Origin: Setaria digitata
Taxonomy: Eukaryota; Nematoda; Chromadorea; Rhabditida; Setariidae
DNA: 64,000 nt
Direction of reading: 5' to 3'
NCBI GenBank assembly: GCA_003640385.1
Contig: RCAB01000284.1
Span: 18,160 to 82,159, forward strand
The position numbers were made by a program, and so were the translations under genes. The notes under the pieces were generated by a model. It worked only from the letters and a program-made list of their open reading frames with translations, had not been told where the DNA came from and did not search any database. Shown here one piece after another: positions 26,701-38,200 of the stretch (the stretch's first letter is position 1; every line of letters begins with the position of its first letter).

Positions 26701-27751
26701 CTTACGTCGTGTTCGCCAAGCATTTCGCCTATTGATGAAAATAGGTGTTGAAAAAACTAGCGGTGATATTCGAAATCCGCGAAGGCGATATGTTGGACAG
26801 GTAGTATGTAGGTGTTTGCAACGACCTGATATCAAAGAACACGCTCTCCGAGGGTTTGTTCTACTTTGAAAATGTCTTCATGCATCTACTTTATCCGTTT
26901 TTCTTTTAGAAACGATATTTAATGAATATTAAAAGGATTATGCAGGCTATGAAAATGACATAGTTCATTATTCCCATTATTTTCATATTCAGTGATTTTT
27001 ATTTTAGTGAAACATGAAGAAACGCCATATAGTGTTTAGAATCTCATTTTTTCTTTTTTTCTTTTTTTTTTTGCCTGTCTCGACAGGAGATGCGTATGAT
27101 AAAGCAGAATACATAATTTTATTCCAGATTTTTAGAAAGCTTTTTTTTTTTTCGAAATCCTGTTCATTGTTTTTGTCGAATTTCTGTTCAACAATTTTTA
27201 TGAAATTATGTTTTTTTTTTAGAGTTGCGGATTATTGTACGCAAGTGGTGGAGGTGGAATTATGGGAAGACAATATGCGAATATGGGAATGTGTTGCGGA
27301 GGTAATAAGTTGGTCAATAATGTGTGAAGTACAACATTTCGAAGGCCCACGACCATCTTTAGGAGATTTCAAAGAAGCCTTTAAAAATGCAGATGCTGAC
27401 TCGAGGAAGCCAAACGCCCTTCTCGTTAATGTACTCAAACGACTCGTATGTTTTTTTCTTATAATAGTTGCATAATTTCTGGTCTTTCGTATGTCACTGC
27501 TTATAAACAAAAAAGTTTTTAGTCAAGTTCCAGATTCTAAGAAAATGAGTCATGTTTTAAATTCTTTTAGAAAACGATGTATTAGTCTTCAACTTCAGGT
27601 TGAAATTGAAGATGATCGCGATGGGCAGGTGTCATCTGCTGGAATGGCATTCGATGAAATCAAAGATTTACATTCGGATTCGTTGGTAGATGAGCTCAAG
27701 TCGTGTCACCTATCATCTGGCAAAAATCTCTACCAGTTATTGCTCAACTAG
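11733..27751 (+). CDS. ifg-1: Eukaryotic translation initiation factor 4G (IFG-1)
   Basis: eIF4G is the cytoplasmic scaffold joining the cap-binding protein eIF4E, the helicase eIF4A and eIF3 for ribosome recruitment. Twenty-six exons join in phase (4,272 nt, about 1,423 aa): 11733-11788, 14469-14536, 15428-15444, 15676-15890, 16078-16231, 16439-16542, 16717-17063, 20472-20746, 20926-21031, 21189-21429, 21650-21800, 21975-22148, 22365-22445, 22644-22703, 22815-22919, 23085-23260, 23570-23726, 23974-24147, 24306-24575, 24962-25066, 25137-25340, 25801-26016, 26113-26346, 26648-26853, 27223-27445, 27599-27751. The N-terminal third is Pro/Gln/Ala-rich; KKILSIVDPMTNE fits the conserved eIF4G segment. 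YSHDYLF (residues about 588-594) fits YxxxxL-phi. MIF4G spans about 719-977 (RRMLGNIGFIGQLF), an RG-rich linker follows, and MA3 begins near 1207. It ends soon after MA3, with no room for a W2 domain. Boundaries of exons 1-4 are least certain. Confidence 0.93.
12438..12546 (+). other. Candidate alternative exon inside ifg-1 intron 1
   Basis: Sequence between CTTACCAG and CAG|GTCCTT is open in the frame continuing from exon 1 (AT|A) and is richer in GC than its surroundings. It encodes a polar segment including DRPPIIIKGHSSLERGTHPF. It leaves phase 0, which makes exon 2 as modelled read into a stop, so a different partner exon would be needed. It may be noncoding. Confidence 0.25.
13171..13216. 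promoter_or_regulatory. Two CACGTG palindromes, the first a perfect CLEAR-type box
   Basis: GTCACGTGAC lies at 13171-13180 and GTCACGTGAA at 13207-13216, 36 bases apart, in ifg-1 intron 1. GTCACGTGAC is the consensus CLEAR element bound by TFEB (HLH-30 in C. elegans), and CACGTG is bound by several bHLH-zip factors. The sites are visible; occupancy is inferred. Confidence 0.5.
17064..20471. other. Long ifg-1 intron 7 with simple repeats
   Basis: This 3.4-kb intron separates the Pro/Gln-rich 5' exons from the rest of the gene. It contains a 26-base A run (17312-17337) and a TA tract (about 18889-18912). No coding exon that keeps phase was found. C. elegans ifg-1 makes a long and a shorter form differing at the N-terminus, so an internal start region here is conceivable but not shown. 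Confidence 0.5.
18889..18912. repeat. TA dinucleotide microsatellite
   Basis: About twelve TA units lie in ifg-1 intron 7. A similar tract of about eleven units lies at 51916-51938 in an intron of the LDLa/EGF gene. Confidence 0.8.
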
Positions 27752-30700
27752 TTGTCATTATTTCTTTACAGAAACCTTTTCTTCCACTTAATTGTTTGTT
27801 TTTCTGGAGTTTATTCCTCCTATTTTCCATCTTAGTTTGAGGCAAAGAAATTCGTTGATTTTATTTTGAAAAAAAAAAAAATTTTTCTGGTTATGAGAAG
27901 GTGCAGAACAACATTATTCTTGGTCATGATTGACATTTGAACATGTCCTCCATTTTGTGATTCGCAATGATCTACTTTATTGGTTTGTTAGACTGCCTGG
28001 TCGGAAATAATTTAGAAACCAATAATTTACACTTCATGCAATTTTCACTTCCTCATTAGTTTGATTTCATGTTAAATTCAAAAATTCAAAATTAAATTGT
28101 GGTGCGCCAGCAAGTGCTTTTTTTCCCTCGATGTTTGCGCAACGATGAATTTACGTCTTTTTGTATTCTTGTATTCTGTGTCATCCTTCAATGTTTTGCT
28201 CCTTTCCTTGTCTTATTTATTATTGCTCGGTTTAAGCTAGTGCGATATGTGGCCTTCCGCTTGTACATTTTATTCTATTTATGAAAAATTTTTGATCAGG
28301 TCTATTTTGTCATGCCTGTTCCCTAAGAAATGGTGAAGGAACATGTCGCACTCCAACCTTCGCTGCTTTCAAAATTTTTGTATCTATTATATGCTGCTCT
28401 AATAGTATTAGTTGGTTATTATTCTTTCTGTGGGTCATAACTGTGTTATTAGCGGCATTTCATATTGAATTCTCATCGATGAATGATTCGGTTGAGCAAA
28501 GTTGGCAAACGGTATGCTTAACATGAAGTTAAACATACTGAAGTTTCGATGCCATTGTTATGTGTGCCGCATAATCCAGGAATTTTTCAGGAAGAAAAAA
28601 ATTCATTGTTTCTTCAGCATTGACTTTGAAAATACGATGTTGTATGAGACTGGTGTTTATTGTTATGTGATATAAGACGCTGTGGATTTTTTTTATTTTT
28701 TATTTTTTCGCTTTATTCACTTCTTACCCAAAATTAGTTTCTCAGTTCGAAGTGTCAGTTCCCTACTCTATCGATGAGAGCGTTTTTCCTCCTTTATTTA
28801 TTTTTTTTTTTCAGGTTTAAACCCTTCCTTGGAATTTCCGGAAAATTTCCCATAATGTGTCCACTTTTTTTTCTTTTTATCTTACTGTTTTTGCTAATGC
28901 ATTATTAGATGGCATGAATGGTGAGTGTACTGCAAGCATGAAAAGTCTTGGGCGTTTGCGATGCCGCGAAAGGAGAAATCACGAGAGGATTACAATGATT
29001 GTTGAATGGATGATTAAATTATTGTAAATTTGTTAATGGTAATAATGTTTTTCTTCACTTTTTAATTTTCTCTCCTACCTTTCATTTGATCCACATTTAA
29101 AGGACGGCTGATATCCATTTTTCGAATAGGGTCATCGTTTTTTAAGGTTTGAATGAGATTACCAAATCACACAAATACAATACCATGATATAAGAAGCCT
29201 TGTTAGGTTGCTACAAAAATCAGTAGCAATGTCTGCTCAGGTTTTTCATTTACCTTTTTATTTTTATCTCTCAGAGGTTAAGTGTATGTCGTTACCTTGG
29301 GTTTTCGAATCTGTTGTGTTAATATTCAGAGATTATGTAGGTGGACCGTGCACCCCCTTACTGTGTTATTATAGCCATGATTCTTAAGGAGCATAATTCC
29401 TAATATCTACCGATAACAACTCATCCTTTTATGAAAAGACTTATTGGAAATAGAAATTCGAAATACTTCTGATTGACGAACTTTCTCCTATGGGCCAGGG
29501 GAGGGCTATTGTTTGCAATTTCTAAAAATCGTTTAAATTTCTAAATAGTATATTTTGCTCTCTGACTGCGTAGTTTTCTTTTTGCCTCCGAATATTCCAA
29601 CAAATTCCAAATCGTCCCGAAATAATAGATCTGCTCATAGCTTGTTGCATCTATCATTTAACTAAATTGAAAATGCGAAGGGTAAAGCACCAGTACTGTT
29701 GATGATAACCGCAGTATTGGTCGCATATTTAATTTCACTGTTATCTAATACTCTTCGGTAGAATTGAAAGCTGCAAGCAGTGTACGTCGGTTAGGTCATC
29801 AAACTGTTCAAGTCTTTACGTTGGTTTTTCAAAAGTTTTATCCACTAATGCAGTAGAGTTCCTTTGGTTTCCTTTACGCATAAGTCGTGAGTCATCTAAA
29901 TTCCTTTAATTGAAACAAAAACAAGACAGCCAAATTCAAGATATAATTTCATCAGCGCTTTTTAATTTGGCTATCTTGTTTGAAATCATTTCTGGAGCTC
30001 ATCCGAATTACGAAGTTAATGTTTCTTTATATATCACCTTTATACTCAGCATGACTAACCACTTAACTTTTAACGAGCTAAAAAATTCTAAAGTATTGCA
30101 GAAGCCTAAAAAAAATGGCACATTTAAAGCTTTAAATAAAAAAATCTGGATAATTTCAAAATCTACCAAGCGATACATTCATAGAAATTGGCTTCCTGGT
30201 CCTCTTCTACTTCTGTACTAGTTCATGTATGACCACAGTACATCTCATAGTAACTAACGACAGTGATATCGAAAGTTGCCATTGTATGGAAGTAATAGTA
30301 AAAATGATAATTGGAATAAATCATATTTTAAGGATTAAGGGGATAGCAAGTAGCATATTGAAGAGGATTTCCAGAAAGTCTTCAAGTGTTATTTTACCAT
30401 CATAAATAGATTTTGAATGATAAACAGTCAAGGTGGGAAAAAGAATAAACAAAGTTGTTGATAGCTAATTTTTCAAGATAACTCTAACGAAGCAAATAAT
30501 ACAGAAGCTCCAGAACAATATTCCCATTGCACACTTTTTTCTTCTGGAAATATTTGTTATCCATTAGCTGATCTCAATTATCTTTCAAATCTTCCGTACT
30601 GATATTTTTGTGTTTTTGTATTGCAGAAACCATTCTGATACACCGTGAATACTTGAAAATAGAGGAATAATTGGGAGGTAATTCTCCAGAATAAGAGTTA

Positions 30701-31300
30701 TTCGAGATTGATACGAATCAATTCAGTTAGTTAATGAGAATTCAATTTCATGCAAACGTAAGATGGAAGCTGTCGTGAATATCATAATTGAATCAGTTTT
30801 TAAGCTATCCTTCTGAATTCAGTTATTTTAAATCAATAATATTTTCAAATCTCCTAGTATCAACAAATAACACAGCATTTGACCTCGATTTAATTGAAAT
30901 TTCTGCAATCTATTTATACTATTTTTCTACATTAGTGGAATCTGGGCCGAATTAAAAACACAATTGATAATCATCCCTCTGATTCGTATTGTGATAAGGC
31001 CAAGAGAAATCGGTAGCAAGAAGGAAATCACTAGTCATTAGTCTCTAACTTTCAGTACTAAAATATCATTTGTTAATAATTTTCCTATTTTTAAGTATCA
31101 TCAGGCACTTTTAATTAGTCGCAGGGGAGTTTCAATATTGCGATATTTTTCTTGCTATCTTAAATTCAGTAAATAAATTTATAAAAATTTTGAGGAGTCT
31201 TTTTATTTATCCTTCTAAGTCAGCATTTGTTTGTTTCGTTTTAAAGATACAAACTAATAAAAATACGGTGATAAACGCCACGGAAAAAAAATTTAGTTAC
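27752..31300. other. 3.5-kb convergent intergenic region
   Basis: The region follows the ifg-1 stop and precedes the end of the lipase-like gene on the other strand. It is AT-rich with T-runs. The longest frame (29910-30221, +) has low-complexity AT-driven codon use and no splice context, so it is not called. Both 3' UTRs must lie here. Confidence 0.5.
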
Positions 31301-32829
31301 TTAGACTGGCTGCTGTTTTCGAATGAAATTTCGTTGCATTTCATACGTTTTATCAATGGTAAGATCATGACTTAGGAATTCTTTTTTCACGAATCCGGTT
31401 TCCCCTCTGATCGGACTTAATAGCGTGTTACAGCCACGGAAGCCGATCTACAAAAATGTGCAATTTCTAAGGTTAATTTCAAGCAATACCTTCGACCTAT
31501 CAATGAGATAAATGATGGCACTAATACTATTTATTATTTGTTATTATGAAAAGTATTACTTTTTCATCCGCATCCGAGAAAATGCTGAAAATAAAAGTGC
31601 CTTCATATCGAGTTTGCCCATTGATGTCTTGCAAAAATGTTGATCGGCAATGCAAACCGGTTCTGCGGTTGCATGCGCCAACCGGTATTGGTATGAAACA
31701 TGATGAGATACCGTGGTTCGCACCTGCGACACTTAAATATGTGTCGATTAATTCAGTAAGAGGTGGACCTGCAAAACTACTGCATAAATTGTGCAGTTTC
31801 AATCTCCGGAATTGAAAAAAGATGAAAAAAATGCAACAAATAATAAACTGGTTGAGATGTGATTGAACGAGATAAAGACGAAAATAGCAGAAAAAGTGCG
31901 ATTTCTGAAGATGATATCCATATAAAAGCTGACTAGATATTAAATATAGCTAAACTGATACCAAATTAAGACTTTAACTCAGAAAAAAAGAGGTCATTCA
32001 AGAACTAACCAAGAATTTCACGTGTATCAACACAATCTCCTCCAAGGATCGCCTTTCGAGCCAGCGGAGAACCTACACCATAAGCAATCACATCAACCCT
32101 TGTACCGGTATACTGACGAACAGCAATTATCATACTCCTAGAGTCATAAATTAGCCTCAGTAACTGACTTCATTTTAGTAATCATTTTTAAGAAATTCGC
32201 AAAAATATTTATAATGTTTGAAAGTAATAAAATATGAAACATAATAACGGGATAATACTTCACACCTGATCTGCTTTACGTATGAACACTTCATATCGAC
32301 CAGCCCAACCGATGTCGATCCACCATCACCCCACGTAGTGCCGTAAATCTCAGACGATTTGTAACCTTTGCTAATTAAATGAACAACCATTTTCTGCAAG
32401 AAGCATTTTTAATCCAATTCTCATTCTGTGCAAATTCTAATAAAATTTCATCATTGTTTCATTCTCCAATATGTCCGAACTATTGGGTAAATCGGTTTTA
32501 AATGAAACCATCCGGATATGCAGTCAACTCTTAATTGTGGTAATATTGACAAACTCTGCTTAATTTTGATATGAAATCCTTTTCTCGCTTACCTGTACCC
32601 TAGTAATTTTATTGCCACTTCCATGGATTAGTATAACAGCCTGATTCCTTAGTTCATCTTCACTGCTTTCCTTACCACCAAAACTTGCATCATCTCCCAA
32701 ATCAGTACGCTCCAGAGCTTGAGCAATGGCAATACCATAGTTATTATGAATAAATGACCGGAAATGTGGTGTAAAATCGGCTCGTGCGATGTAGAAATGC
32801 AGTAAGAAATACAGCAACATAATCTTCAT
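31301..32829 (-). CDS. Secreted Lipase_2 ('lips') family protein lacking the nucleophile serine
   Basis: Exons 32593-32829, 32266-32393, 32010-32137, 31560-31768 and 31301-31447 give 282 aa in phase. A signal peptide (MLLYFLLHFYIARA) starts the protein. Family marks of nematode class-2 lipases are clear: AVILIHGSG (oxyanion region), GYKSSEIYGTTWGDGG, PLARKAILGGDCVDTREILG, LSVAGANHG, QDINGQTRYEG and a C-terminal GFVKKEFLSHD with the expected catalytic His. The GxSxG position reads A-Y-G-V-G: codon 142 (32077-32079) is GGT, Gly, instead of Ser. Asp candidates in SIFSDADEK and the His remain. So the fold should be kept while hydrolysis is probably lost. Alternatives are a sequencing error or a strain variant. 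It has no close neighbour on the same strand within 2.4 kb. Confidence 0.85.
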
Positions 32830-35246
32830 TTGAAAAAAAAAACTATTATATAACATAGGTGTCATTTAATTGACCGAAACAATTAATCAGTCAAAATTTA
32901 AATTAATTACTCCTCATGACTAATAACGGCTTCTCTATCAAAAATTTGTATTTTCCATCAACTTCATAGAAAGAAACATTTGCATTTTAAATCCAAAATT
33001 TATATAAAAATTCCATTATGTCTTTACAAGTAAAAAAAAAAGGAAAAGAGAAAAGAACGAGAAAGGAAAGATGGAAGTTAAAAGAAAGGAAGAGAAGGTG
33101 ATAAAAATGAAATTTAATTGTTGACTAATGAGGACAGCTATCGCCACCTCGTGCATTGACTGGTTATTATATTTACATGATGATTCATGAATCGGATCGG
33201 ATCGAGTCGGATCAAATCAATCTTTCGGATATTGGATTGATGAGCATCAAGTTGTCAACCAGCATTCCAACATATCTTGCTTCTCTAAAATAAATTAATA
33301 TTCATTCCAGAGCTGCCAACATTTCCTTTTCCTTTTCTTCAAAACCCAGTAATAAGTTATGCACTCATCGCTATTAAATGCTTTATATTACTTGAGATTG
33401 TTTGTATATGAGAAGACGTTCGGTAGAAATAAGATCACACATTTCATCTCTAAAAGAGACAACATATAAATTTTGATGTAAAATTTCTTAAAGATTGTGC
33501 ATGCAATTTATAAAATGATATAAATATAAACCACTAGTTTTATTAATTGTAAGCAATATGGCGATTTAACTCAAAGAAGAAAATGGAATAACTTCATTTT
33601 CTAATCTGTTATACAGAGATGTTTTAAATCTGCCATATCCTAAAAATTCCTTTGAAGCTGTTTAATATTTTAAGATAATTAAAGCTACTATATCTGTTGG
33701 TCTCGTATCTTAATCGGCACCTTCTTGACCTGTTTTAGATTTGTTCATTTCCACCACGTTTGCCATTCTGAAAATACCCTGGTTTCATCTTGACATTGAA
33801 GTTGAAGTTTTCTTCCATATGAACTCGGTTATTTTACTAACTCGAGATATCACACAAATATTTTAGGGCATTACTACTTCATCCCAGTGATTGTTCGATG
33901 AATAAAACAGAGACCAGGCGTGATAAATATGACACGACTTGAGTATTCCCAAGTATGGTATACGATTCTCTTTTCCTAAATACGAACAAAACCAACGGAC
34001 ATGAAGAAAATTCATTCGTAATTTTAACAGAGATGATTCTGCAATTTAACAACTGTATAAATGAAGAATGCCAGATTTCGATAATTTACTTTTAACACAA
34101 TTGCAGAAATCCAATTGAAATTTCGATAATTTACTTTTAACACAATTGCAGAAATCCAATTAAAACTTCTCTTCTAGATTCTTCAGTTTCGCTCAACCGA
34201 TAATGAGAGCTTGAGTTAGTCCAAGCTAACAAAAGTCGTACTCTTTTTCTTATCGACAGTGAATCGATCACTATGATTTTAATACCACGCATCACTAAAG
34301 CTAATGCCACAACATCTTAGATGCAATTTAATCAAATTTTAGCCTCAGCTTTTAACTTTGGAATCGACATAGCCTAAACTATAGCACTGTTTTTCGGAAG
34401 CAAGAAGAAAGCAGCACTTTGATATGGTTAACTTATCATTAATGATTATCAAATGTAGCTTAGAAATTTCAGATCAAACGCAATTCAGATGTCGCTCGTT
34501 TCCATCAATTTCTCCTAATATATAGAATATCCTTGGTGTAGAGTGATATTTCATCAGCGTATCTGCATAAAATCTATTCAAATGCGAAGACAAGTAGTGA
34601 ATCAAAAATTAACAAGTCAGAACAGTAATTAATTTATCCACAAAACTAATATCCTGTTAACTAATTAATTTTAGCCAATTTTTCTCATAATAAATTAATC
34701 AAATCCTCAATCTACCATTTCTTCCCAATCAAATTTCATTTCTTTTTCCCAGAGATTTTTACAGAAATACGAACTCCAATTCAAATATATTGTTAGAAAC
34801 AAGACACAAAATTATATTCATTTTTTTCCAATTTAACCACAATATACAACTTCTTATATAACTTCTCATGCTCGAAATTCTGAGTAAAAATCAAGTCTGC
34901 CAAGTTTCAACAGACTGTTTATCCAACAAAAAAAAAGGAAAAAAAAGGAATAAAAAAAAAAGATGGAGACGGCAAGAATGTTATATGAAACTAGTATACT
35001 AACAGATTTTGGGCTCTAGCTAATTTAGTCACACGACTCTGGATTATTTCTTTATATTCCCAGGAATAGTAATGAAATATGCTGGAATAATGAAAGCAAG
35101 TTTCTAACATGTAAACCTACGAAGTTCAGTTAAAAATTTACTGAAGAAGTCTACTTAAGATCCGATTTCCAGATTAGAACCTCAATTAGGCAATTTACAT
35201 GATGGTCAATGAAGTTTAGATCATTTGCATCAAAAATATGAACTCA
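32830..35246. other. 2.4-kb intergenic region
   Basis: AT-rich sequence between the lipase-like gene and the fibronectin gene. It holds a run of CGGAT-like units (33192-33222) and a perfect 45-bp tandem duplication listed below. No exon was supported. Confidence 0.5.
34075..34164. repeat. Tandem duplication of a 45-bp unit
   Basis: Unit atttcgataatttacttt... (34075-34119) repeats immediately at 34120-34164, differing only at the third base from the end (g versus a). It suggests a recent slippage or unequal exchange event. Confidence 0.85.
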
Positions 35247-38200
35247 TCAATTATTAATAATCGCATTACGCAGTGATCCAGGAATACACCAACCACGGAA
35301 ACGATTTTCTTGTATGGGTACACAGCGTTCGTCCCAGGAGCATTCATTCTGGAGAATCATAAACGCACATTACAAGAACCAGCTAACATATTCAATTTAT
35401 CTAATGTATTTAGATGAAAATATCGAATCTACAATTAATCCTTATAGCTATTTAATCCTGATTTACGTCAAATATACTCTGAAATTTTAACCTTAGTCAT
35501 ATCCGGATTGCATGCACTTAGCACCAACTTTTCATCTTTTCTTATCAGATTATTTCTTAGCTGTTGTGGCATTTGTGGGACTGCATTTTCAGTAGAAGAA
35601 CGCATATGACCTAAAACTATTTTAGGCATACCTTGATAGTGAGTAGTGAGTGAGATAAAAGAACGATAATTTCACTCAGCTATGACACAGCATAAAATTT
35701 TAATAATCTGAATTTCAGAGATCAAAATAACAAGACCAAATCTAAATAGTTTAAGGAATCATGAACAATTAAGTGGGGACTTTATGTTATCGAAATCATG
35801 TGTACTCTCCTATTCATGAAAAATCATGAAAAACTGTGTGGAGAAAGTTTAAAAAAATTCGAAAACCTACTTTCTGGTCCAGTTCTGATTTCGAACATAT
35901 CGATGACACTATTATCGTAAAATGTATTATTAATTTGCGGTAAAATACGAATAAAATAGCGTGAGTTTGGTCTCAGTTGCTCCAAGATAACAAAATTCTG
36001 CAGTATTAATAACCTCTATCACGCAATTTCATCAAATTCTTATGATTTTTTATAGTATTCTTATCTTGTGAGGAAATAACTAGTTTGCAAAAACAAATTC
36101 AAAATATTTCACACCTGCCGCGGATCGGCCAAATCGATGCGTTCCCATTGCTCCGTCATTAAAACATTACTCTCCGCGTACATAATAGAGGAACCTGAAA
36201 GAAAGGCAAACAAATTTAGAGCAAATAAAAAATTCAAAAATTCTTCATCTCTTCCTCCGTTCATTTACTATTAGCCTGAGAAAAAAAAAAGGAACTAAAG
36301 CAATGAAATCGCTAATATTACACAACAACATTCGAATCTCAAAACGGCTGCGAAAAACTTTATCATTTCTTCACTTCTTAACACAATAATTGTTCATGAT
36401 TCAGGAGCTTCATTAATCTATTTTTAGTTATTATTTATGATATAATCTGATGCTAAAAAATATGATCAGACTGATACCTGTTATGGAGGGCACAAGAGAG
36501 CTAGGATATGCCCATGTAATCTGAGCACGCCCCGGTGATAACAGTCTATATGACAACGCGTTTCCTTCACGACGCTCCAAAAATTCGGTACGTTCTAAAC
36601 CACGGATGATAAATGAAAGAAAAACATCATTGAAAATACTAAAAAAAAAAATGATTTTTCACTTTCGTATGATTTTAACATAAAATATATTGAGGAAAAA
36701 AGTTTATCATGCAGAGATGGCAGGTAAAACAGGCATAAAAAGGCATAAAAGATTTCATAAGAACGATACGTATGTCTAAAAAGAGACAGACTGATTTATA
36801 ACTGTGTTTATTGTTTATCAGTTTTATATTTTCTCCCGAACTTTTAAAACGGATCAATTCTCAATTATGCAATTAAAAATGTTTCAGGGCTGAAATGAAC
36901 AATGCTTAACTTTTGAAGCAGTTTAACAGACAATAAATTTGACTTACCCATCGTTTTGAAACGATAAATGCTTGGTGCACGTAATACCTCACCATTCTTC
37001 TTCCGAACATTTATTCGTACATAATATGTATGGCCAGCTTGCAAATCACGAAGCGTGAGCGAGTTAGCTCCATTTATTAACGCATCATTTGAAACTTCAG
37101 ATCCAGTTATCGAATAATATGACCACTCAGCATCCGGAATATCTGGGTCATCGGATATGTAAATATCATAGCCATCAACAAGGTCTGCGGGTAAAAAACT
37201 GGAACAAGAAACGAAATACTTCAAAAAAAAAAAAACATGAAAACTTTAAACTGGGTTTATACACGATAAAATTTATTCTAGAATTAAAACTAAATCGTAT
37301 TTCTTGTCATAACTATACATTAGTCGGTTAAAACAGCTTGAATTGATGTATTAGAAAGAAATAGCAATATAGCTAATTACCAAAAAAAATGAATTACTCA
37401 CTTTTCCAGTGTCCATTGCAATCGTGTCCCATCACTTTCATGGGTATAAATTACATCCACTTTTTTAATTGGATTCGGTATGACTGCAATAAGCTATATG
37501 AATAAAGCATAAACAAAAACGCCAAATACTGTTTAGCTCAAAAAAGCTATCTTTATTTTGCAGTTGAAAAAATTTAGATAATTTTCAAATTTATAAGAAA
37601 AGCTTGCTTTTTCTTCGGACAAAAGAATACAGAAACGAAAGGAAAAAATGAACTTAACGTACTAGCCGGTGTCCGGAATCTGAAGTATCCACTTTCGGTT
37701 GTTAGATTATTATAAAGATGAGTCCGGATTTTCAGAAGATATTCTGTGTCACTATAAAAATTATTAAGTTGTTTAAACAATAAAGGACTGCTTCCTGGAA
37801 TTGAAAAACGCTAAAAGCAGTATGAGAAATTGCTTCAAGAATTTCAAGCAAGCAAAGAACTTGAGTCACAAATAAATCGACCGTTATACAGATATGACAA
37901 GCAGAACTGTTGAAAAGAAATTCAAAGACTTCAGCAATAAATGAATTGATTCAAGAATCAGGCTACAGTTGCACGATCACATAAAATTATAACTGTAATG
38001 GCATATCTTCAGAAATAATCTCAGAAACCTTTTTAATGTTGTTAAAGTTGCAGATGGATGTAATCCGCTGAAATGCAGCTGATGCCAATTGTCTGTACCA
38101 TTTTCTTTGTACTCGAGCTCGTAAGCTGTGAACCGATAAGTGATTAAATTGAAAGGGATGTTTTATCAAGAAATTAATAACTATCATTTAAGGAAACTGA

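Noticed and set aside
29910..30221. 103-codon plus-strand frame
   Set aside because: Composition follows the AT-rich background, with no splice sites, family match or neighbouring exons.
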